Shown: positions 6,477 through 10,915 of the stretch, in pieces | How positions within the stretch are numbered: position 1 is the stretch's first letter | Layout: the number at the start of each line of letters is the position of its first letter | Origin: an uncultured Blautia sp. | GTDB lineage: Bacteria; Bacillota; Clostridia; Lachnospirales; Lachnospiraceae | Direction: 5' to 3' | NCBI GenBank assembly: GCA_938028845.1 | Contig: CALIZJ010000280.1 | Coordinates: forward strand, 1 to 10,915 | DNA length: 10,915 nt | Notes under the pieces: generated by a model | The model's input: the letters and a program-made list of their open reading frames with translations, nothing else | What the model was told of the DNA's origin: nothing | Databases searched by the model: none | Translations under genes and position numbers: made by a program

Positions 6477-6547
6477 AATGTTAAGATAACTGTTAGGGGA
6501 AGAAGGTTATCGAATAAGGAGAAGAACATTTTAAACGGGGTATTGAG

Positions 6548-7681
6548 ATGGCAAAAAAATTCATATGGGTTGAAAATGAAGCACAGGCGAAGGAGCTCCT
6601 GTGCAAGTATCATCTTTTGAAGTATCTATACACTGGGGATAAAAGCATTTTAGAAAATGCAGAGGATACTTTGGATATGGAAACATGGGGAAAATGGCGC
6701 TGTGCGGTTTTACTGGAAACAGACAGGGCGTTTTTTGACTCCCCCTGGGCGCAGATGCCTGAAGAATTGGATAAAGAGCTGCGCAGAAACTTTTATTATG
6801 TAAATCTGAATCCAAGACAGTCCCTTCTTTTATTTTATGACGCAAACAGCGATTATCAGTTGATCGCCAAGCAGATTCACCTGATCCTGCGCAGAAAATA
6901 TGTGGAACGGTTCTATCTGTCCATAAGCAAACGATTTCAGGGCTGGGAGTCCCTTCCGGATATTTTGGATCAGCTTGAACAGCGGATGGAAGAGAGATTT
7001 TATTATCAGGAAGACCGTGTATTTTTCAGTGAAGAAGAGGAATTAAATTCCATAGGAAAAGAAGTGCAGGACGCACATCTTGTACAGATGATAGCGGAGG
7101 ATATCAGCCGGAAGGATACAGAGCAGCTTAGAAAGCATTTTGGATATCTGAAAGAAAAGTACGGGAAAGGGACGGGATTTTCTGCCATGTATGTGAAATT
7201 TGTGTTTTCCAATGTGGTTCAGGAAATTTTTAACGAGAGTCAGTTTGCAGATGAAATAAGACTGAAAAAAGAGATTGACCGTCTTTATGCATGCAACAGC
7301 CTTGCACAGATTCTGGCTGTGACAGAAAGTTTGATAGAGGAATATGAGAATTTTTTGGAGCGTTCCGGAACGGAATCCCAAAAAGAGGTGGAAAAGGCAA
7401 AAAGATACATAGAAGAGAATTATCATAAAGATGTGACTCCCCAGATGCTTGCCAAAGAGGTGGATCTGCCCTGCGGTTATCTAAGCTTTATCTTTAAAAA
7501 AGAGATGGGTATGAGTATTCACCGTTACCTCCATATGCAGCGGATGGAACAGGCCGCAGAACTTCTTAAAAAGCCGTTGGCGGATCTGGAAGAAATCAGC
7601 CGTCAGGTGGGTTTTGCAGACGCAAAGTATTTTTATAAAAGTTTTCTGGAGTATTTCGGCTATGAGCCGGAAAGGGCATAA
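6548..7681 (+). CDS. AraC/XylS-family transcriptional regulator with an unassigned N-terminal domain
   Basis: The last 98 of 377 residues (280-377) are an AraC-type DNA-binding domain with two helix-turn-helix units: ML-AKEVDLPCGYLSFIFKKE around 299-319 and EEISRQVGFADAKYFYKSF around 349-367, ending FGYEPERA. Residues 1-279 show no cupin sugar-binding fold, no receiver domain and no membrane segment. The charged, helical character is reminiscent of the linker region of clostridial YesN-type response regulators, but with the receiver missing. The ligand is unknown. The ATG is preceded only by GGGG (6537-6540); the better AAGGAG (6517-6522) is too far away, so translation may be modest or regulated. 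It has its own promoter and terminator, so it is separate from fba upstream and from the two-component genes downstream, although it might regulate either. Confidence 0.88.
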   Translation: MAKKFIWVENEAQAKELLCKYHLLKYLYTGDKSILENAEDTLDMETWGKWRCAVLLETDRAFFDSPWAQMPEELDKELRRNFYYVNLNPRQSLLLFYDANSDYQLIAKQIHLILRRKYVERFYLSISKRFQGWESLPDILDQLEQRMEERFYYQEDRVFFSEEEELNSIGKEVQDAHLVQMIAEDISRKDTEQLRKHFGYLKEKYGKGTGFSAMYVKFVFSNVVQEIFNESQFADEIRLKKEIDRLYACNSLAQILAVTESLIEEYENFLERSGTESQKEVEKAKRYIEENYHKDVTPQMLAKEVDLPCGYLSFIFKKEMGMSIHRYLHMQRMEQAAELLKKPLADLEEISRQVGFADAKYFYKSFLEYFGYEPERA

Positions 7682-7691
7682 AGAAAAGAGG

Positions 7692-7737
7692 AAGATCCCT
7701 TCAGACCGGACTTGGTGCTGGTCTGAGGGGATCTTTT
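7692..7737 (+). terminator. Terminator of the AraC-type regulator gene
   Basis: AAGATCCCTTCAGACC (7692-7707) pairs with GGTCTGAGGGGATCTT (7720-7735) over 16 positions with a single G-U pair, around a 12-base loop. TTTT (7734-7737) closes it. It begins 11 bases after the stop. Confidence 0.92.
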
Positions 7738-7746
7738 CCGATGTAC

Positions 7747-7828
7747 TAGTAAGGAAGATTTTACAGGAAGAAATCCGGTAGTAAGGATACAAAAAAGATA
7801 TAATTACAAAGTATAATTTCTGTATAAT
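7747..7828 (+). promoter_or_regulatory. Promoter and repeat-rich control region of the two-component operon
   Basis: Three TATAAT hexamers occur at 7799-7804, 7812-7817 and 7823-7828. None has a convincing -35 at 16-18 bases, so the promoter may depend on an activator; the last or middle copy best fits the leader to the ribosome binding site at 7841. Upstream lies a perfect 9-base direct repeat, TAGTAAGGA, at 7747-7755 and 7779-7787 (32 bases apart, about three helical turns). Direct repeats are the usual binding mode of OmpR/PhoB-type regulators, so autoregulation by the first gene is plausible but unproven. Confidence 0.5.
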
Positions 7829-7854
7829 GAAAGAAACAAAAGGAGGGGGTTTTG

Positions 7855-8526
7855 GTGCTTCGCCTATTGATTGTGGAGGATGATGCCCTGCTTGCAGAGG
7901 GAATCACCGACTATTTTACAAGCAAGGGCTGGGAAACAGAGAATGCCGGGGATGGAGAAGAGGCATTGGAATTTTTTAAGGAAAGAAATTACCAGCTGGT
8001 TTTATTGGATGTTATGCTTCCGAAAAAGAATGGATTTACAGTCTGCCGGAAAATACGGGAAATCAGCGATGTACCGATCTTTTTTATCACCGCGAGGGTG
8101 ATGGAAGAAGATGAATTAAACGGGTATGCGCTGGGCGGAGACGATTATGTGACAAAGCCTTTTTCTCTCCCGGTCCTTTATGCAAAAGCAATGGCAATGA
8201 TGGGGCGTCTTCGGGGAAACCTGCCCCAGCAGAGAATCTGCCGGGGAGATATTCAGGCAGATCTTCAGGAGCGTAAGGTATGGGTAAAGGAAAAAGAAAT
8301 TTTTCTGGCTCCGCTGGAATATGAGATGCTGCTGTTTTTCCTTGAAAATACCAGAAGGATTTTCAGCAGGGAACAGCTTTTGATCCGTTTTTGGGGATAT
8401 GACTTTGACGGAAACGAACGGGTGGTGGATAACCACATTAAAAAGCTGCGCAAAGCATTGGGGGATAGCTGCTGCAGGATACAGACTGTGCGGAAGGCAG
8501 GCTACAGGATGGAGGTGCAGATATGA
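7855..8526 (+). CDS. OmpR/PhoB-family response regulator
   Basis: The 223-residue protein has an N-terminal receiver (about 1-115) with acidic pocket E8-D9-D10, phosphoacceptor D52 in LLDVMLP, T79 in FFITAR and K101 in YVTKPF, all at expected places. A C-terminal winged-helix DNA-binding domain (about 125-223) carries FSREQLLIRFWGYDF and the VVDNHIKKLRKAL recognition region. Phosphorylation by the partner kinase would trigger dimerisation and DNA binding. I prefer GTG at 7855 as start: AGGAGG (7841-7846) is eight bases away. A TTG one codon earlier (7852) is possible and would add one residue. The TGA overlaps the kinase ATG as ATGA, giving tight translational coupling. Its target genes are not identifiable here. 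Confidence 0.95.
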   Translation: MLRLLIVEDDALLAEGITDYFTSKGWETENAGDGEEALEFFKERNYQLVLLDVMLPKKNGFTVCRKIREISDVPIFFITARVMEEDELNGYALGGDDYVTKPFSLPVLYAKAMAMMGRLRGNLPQQRICRGDIQADLQERKVWVKEKEIFLAPLEYEMLLFFLENTRRIFSREQLLIRFWGYDFDGNERVVDNHIKKLRKALGDSCCRIQTVRKAGYRMEVQI

Positions 8527-10220
8527 AAGGAAAGAGAGAGGAGAGAAAAAGAAGGAGAAGACCGTATATCCGCCCCATCATTGTGGGCTTTACTGCTTTT
8601 TACTGTATGAGCATGCTTTTGGGAACTTATATTATGAAGCGGAAATATGAGGAAGAGTTTGAAAGAAGTCTGGTGCGGACGGGGGAGTATATAATGGATT
8701 TTACAGACGATATCGTCAAAAGTGAGCAGTACACAAAGGAAGGCTGTGTCAATTACCTATGTATGCTCTTGTCAAATCTGCCGTATAATGGAACGCAAAA
8801 CAGGTTTCAGCAGATTTCCGGCGCAGCTTATGACCAGGAAGGCGCTCTTGTGGAGAGAAGCGCAAATGCCGCGGGAAGCGGTGTATCTTCCGTAGGACAA
8901 TATGAAAAATTAAATTATTTTTTCTATGATCTTCAGGAGTATCTGAGCATAGAAGAGATGGAAGAGCTGGCACGGTACCGGTGGGCAAATTACCAGGCAG
9001 AAGAAAACATGGAAGAATTGCCCTATAGTATGTCTGTCGCAGCAGCAAAAGACGATGGAAAAGGTGTTTTGGCGGAAATTACGGTATATGATGTGACAGA
9101 CAGAGATACCGGAGATGAAAACTACGATCCGGAAGATGGGGACATTGTATGGCAGTGGACCAATGCTGCGGAGGAACAAAGTTTACATGAAAGAAGTAAA
9201 ATCACAGGCTGGGGAGAGTCTTTCCATTTCCCATATTTACAGTATGGTATGGATGCGTGGAAGCGCTGGATGGAAGATCCCTATCTGCAGGGGCTTCCGG
9301 AGAAAACACAGAATCTTTACTTGAACGAAGGACATTTCCAAGGCAATGACCCGAAAGAAAAAGCCGATTTGACCTTTTCCATTACTGTGGGAAATACGGA
9401 AGAAGAGGAAATCTATACTTTGCATCTGCGTACAAGGGCATATCCATGGCTGGCAGCTATGGACGATATGAAATATGTCTATGCCTGTATGTTTGTACTG
9501 GCTTTTGCCTGTATGATAAAGTGCATAGCCGTTACAGAGAGAACCTATAAAAAAAGGGAAGCTTTGGAGGAAATGCGCAGGGATTTTACCAATGCAGTAG
9601 CCCATGAATTAAAGACGCCTTTAGGGGTGATCCGTGGATTTGCGGAGAATTTAATGGAAAATACTGTGGAGGAAAAAAGAGAATACTATTTAGAGCGGAT
9701 CATCGATCAGACAGAAGAAATGGATCATCTGGTTCAAGAGATGATTTACATTTCAAAATTGGATTCAGACCAGCTTCACTTAAATAAAGAGCCGGTAAAT
9801 ATCATGGAAACTGTGAAAGAGCAGTTGGGGCGAATGGAAGAACAGATCCGGGAAAAGAACATTTCCATCCGTTATGAGGAGGATGGAGAATTTCTCGTAA
9901 ACGGAGACAAAGGATATCTGGAAAAAGCCATATGGAATATTCTGGCAAACAGTGTAAGTTACAACAGGGAGCAGGGATGGATTCTGATACGCACCGGGAA
10001 AGAGCAGTTATGTGTGGAAAATTCCGGAAATCAGATTCCTTCTGAGGATATGCCCCATTTGTTTGAAATGTTTTATACTGGAGAAAAAAGCCGCTCTGGC
10101 AGGGAACGGCACCTTGGACTGGGACTTTATCTGACAAAGAAGATCTGTGACCTGCATCATCTGGGGATTTTCGTGGAAAACACAGAAGAGGGCGTGAAAG
10201 TAACAGTAAAAAAGATGTGA
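8523..10220 (+). CDS. Membrane sensor histidine kinase with a large unknown extracytoplasmic domain
   Basis: The 565-residue kinase begins with a very basic tail (RKRRRR, 8-13), then membrane helix 1 (about 16-38), an extracytoplasmic region of nearly 280 residues (39-316) rich in D, E and Y, and membrane helix 2 (about 318-338). No HAMP domain follows; a short helix leads straight to the HisKA box with H361 in AVAHELKTPLG. The ATPase domain has N-box residues N472 and N476, G1 box VENSGNQI (498-505), F box HLFEMFY and G2 box GLGLYLT (532-538). In G1 the usual D and second G are N500 and Q504, a variation also known in VanS-like kinases. Start: ATG with GGAGGT six bases upstream, overlapping the regulator stop. 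The sensor region matches no domain I know, so the signal is unknown; acidic residues would suit a cation or cationic-peptide ligand, but that is speculation. Confidence 0.93.
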   Translation: MKGKREERKRRRRPYIRPIIVGFTAFYCMSMLLGTYIMKRKYEEEFERSLVRTGEYIMDFTDDIVKSEQYTKEGCVNYLCMLLSNLPYNGTQNRFQQISGAAYDQEGALVERSANAAGSGVSSVGQYEKLNYFFYDLQEYLSIEEMEELARYRWANYQAEENMEELPYSMSVAAAKDDGKGVLAEITVYDVTDRDTGDENYDPEDGDIVWQWTNAAEEQSLHERSKITGWGESFHFPYLQYGMDAWKRWMEDPYLQGLPEKTQNLYLNEGHFQGNDPKEKADLTFSITVGNTEEEEIYTLHLRTRAYPWLAAMDDMKYVYACMFVLAFACMIKCIAVTERTYKKREALEEMRRDFTNAVAHELKTPLGVIRGFAENLMENTVEEKREYYLERIIDQTEEMDHLVQEMIYISKLDSDQLHLNKEPVNIMETVKEQLGRMEEQIREKNISIRYEEDGEFLVNGDKGYLEKAIWNILANSVSYNREQGWILIRTGKEQLCVENSGNQIPSEDMPHLFEMFYTGEKSRSGRERHLGLGLYLTKKICDLHHLGIFVENTEEGVKVTVKKM

Positions 10221-10320
10221 CGGCTGTTATAGACAAGCCGGGTGTAGACAGCGCATTTAAAGTTTTCAGAAATGGCGGCAGTATGGGGTATTGGCTGCCT
10301 GGAAATAGAATGAATGTGCC
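10221..10320. other. Spacer after the kinase gene, no clear terminator
   Basis: This stretch holds only weak hairpins: CGGCT/AGCCG at 10221-10240 and GGCAG/CTGCC at about 10275-10299. Neither is followed by a T run. No gene is seen. The two-component transcript may read into the next gene or end by another route. Confidence 0.4.
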
Positions 10321-10349
10321 TTGACAGATCTATCTTCTGTAAGTATAAT
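10321..10349 (+). promoter_or_regulatory. Full-consensus promoter of the TetR-type gene
   Basis: TTGACA (10321-10326) and TATAAT (10344-10349) are separated by exactly 17 bases, a perfect sigma-A promoter. The start falls near 10356. Such a strong promoter before a repressor gene is expected to be controlled, probably by its own product. Confidence 0.88.
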
Positions 10350-10354
10350 AAATA

Positions 10355-10365
10355 CATACCGTATG
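10355..10365. promoter_or_regulatory. Candidate operator for the TetR-type regulator
   Basis: CATAC-C-GTATG is a perfect 5-base-arm palindrome at the predicted transcription start, placed where a bound repressor would block RNA polymerase. TetR operators are normally longer, so this may be only the core. Assignment is by position and symmetry. Confidence 0.45.
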
Positions 10366-10392
10366 AATGTAAAGAAAGAGAGGATTTACCGC

Positions 10393-10915
10393 ATGGCACG
10401 AAATAAATATCCGGAAGTGACTGTGGAGAGGATTCTGGATGTGGCGGAGAAGCTGTTTTTAGAGAAGGGCTATGATCATACGACGATCCAGGATATCGTA
10501 GATGGGCTGGGCGGTCTGACGAAAGGAGCTGTGTACCACCATTTTAAATCTAAGGAAGAGATTATGGATGCCGTGGGAGACAGAATGTTCCTTGCAAATA
10601 ACCCTTTTGAAAAGGTTATGGGGCGGAATGACTTAAACGGGCTGGAAAAACTCAGGGAGATGATACGGCTAAATCAGGAGGACTTATCCAGGCAGGAATT
10701 AAACCGTCAGTCAATGCCGATTTTGAAAAATCCCCGGATTCTGGCAAATACCATTGAGTCCAACTATAAGATCCTTACGCCGTATTTTCAGAGGCTGCTC
10801 GAAGAGGGAAACCGTGACGGTTCCATTCATACAGAATATGCAAAAGAGCTTGCGGAACTGCTTCCCTTATTGACCAGCTTATGGCTTGCACCTACTGTAT
10901 ATCCGGCATCAGCTG
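10393..10915 (+). CDS. TetR/AcrR-family transcriptional regulator, 3' end cut by the window
   Basis: The ATG at 10393 follows GAGAGGA by about nine bases and opens a frame running to the window edge (174 codons). Residues about 8-58 are a TetR helix-turn-helix: VERILDVAEKLFLEKGYDHT, then TIQDIVDGLGGLTKGAVYHH with FKSKEEI closing it. The remainder is the start of the helical ligand-binding domain, which is not recognisable beyond the fold. Family members are about 190-210 residues, so only a short piece is missing. TetR regulators usually control an adjacent exporter or enzyme; any such gene lies beyond the window. It has a consensus promoter and a small palindrome at the start site, consistent with autorepression. 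Confidence 0.92.
   Translation, partial: MARNKYPEVTVERILDVAEKLFLEKGYDHTTIQDIVDGLGGLTKGAVYHHFKSKEEIMDAVGDRMFLANNPFEKVMGRNDLNGLEKLREMIRLNQEDLSRQELNRQSMPILKNPRILANTIESNYKILTPYFQRLLEEGNRDGSIHTEYAKELAELLPLLTSLWLAPTVYPASA

Noticed and set aside
6478..6489. Three-codon upstream ORF (ATG TTA AGA TAA) before the AraC gene
   Set aside because: The ATG lies upstream of the predicted transcription start and has no ribosome binding site.
9802..10236. 144-codon open frame on the minus strand
   Set aside because: Antisense to the kinase catalytic domain; no motif or translation signals.
10221..10299. Hairpins after the kinase gene as a terminator
   Set aside because: Short stems and no T run after either.
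1..10915. CRISPR array, transposase, integrase, attachment sites or prophage genes
   Set aside because: No regularly spaced repeats, no DDE or integrase motifs and no flanking duplications were seen; the tRNA-Tyr 3' end has no visible duplicate nearby.

Overview
The window looks like ordinary chromosome of a low-to-moderate-GC Firmicute, most likely a gut clostridium of the Lachnospiraceae type. The grounds are AGGAGG-type ribosome binding sites before most genes, A/T-rich sigma-A promoters with 17-bp spacers, short rho-independent terminators, a tRNA without an encoded CCA, and proteins typical of clostridia. Species assignment is inference.

Layout. (1) 19-49: terminator of an unseen upstream gene. 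(2) 153-2258 (+): a cytoplasmic GH13 alpha-glucan hydrolase of the neopullulanase/cyclomaltodextrinase type. (3) 2276-2316: hairpin shared by convergent units. (4) 4409 down to 2367 (-): a self-contained operon of a YtrA-type GntR regulator, an ABC ATPase and a six-helix permease. Its TTGACA/TATATT promoter is followed by an imperfect 26-bp dyad that is a likely autoregulatory operator. (5) 4486-4677 (+): a decayed piece of an ABC-exporter ATPase. A promoter lying at its 3' edge drives a 47-residue two-helix membrane protein (4739-4882). (6) 4951-5112 (-): tRNA-Tyr with its own promoter and terminator. (7) About 5113-5355: a gene-free, structured-looking spacer that may be a dispersed element or RNA. 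(8) 5443-6306 (+): class II fructose-bisphosphate aldolase as a single-gene unit. (9) 6548-7681 (+): an AraC-type regulator with its own promoter and terminator. (10) 7855-10220 (+): an OmpR-type response regulator and a sensor kinase, translationally coupled by ATGA. (11) 10393 to the window end (+): the first 174 codons of a TetR-family regulator behind a full-consensus promoter.

How they work together. The GH13 enzyme would release glucose or maltose units from imported alpha-glucans, and the aldolase is a central glycolytic step. The remaining genes are mainly regulatory: four different regulator families (GntR, AraC, OmpR/HK, TetR) lie within 11 kb, each with a recognisable promoter region. 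The GntR-ABC operon resembles Bacillus YtrA-type envelope-stress or export modules. The two-component system has a large unknown extracytoplasmic sensor domain and its targets are not in the window. I saw no CRISPR array, phage, transposase or intact mobile element, and no clear candidate for a wholly new multi-gene system. The less ordinary points are the ABC relic with the small gene beside it, the 5113-5355 spacer, the repeats before the two-component genes, and the divergent kinase sensor and ATP lid.
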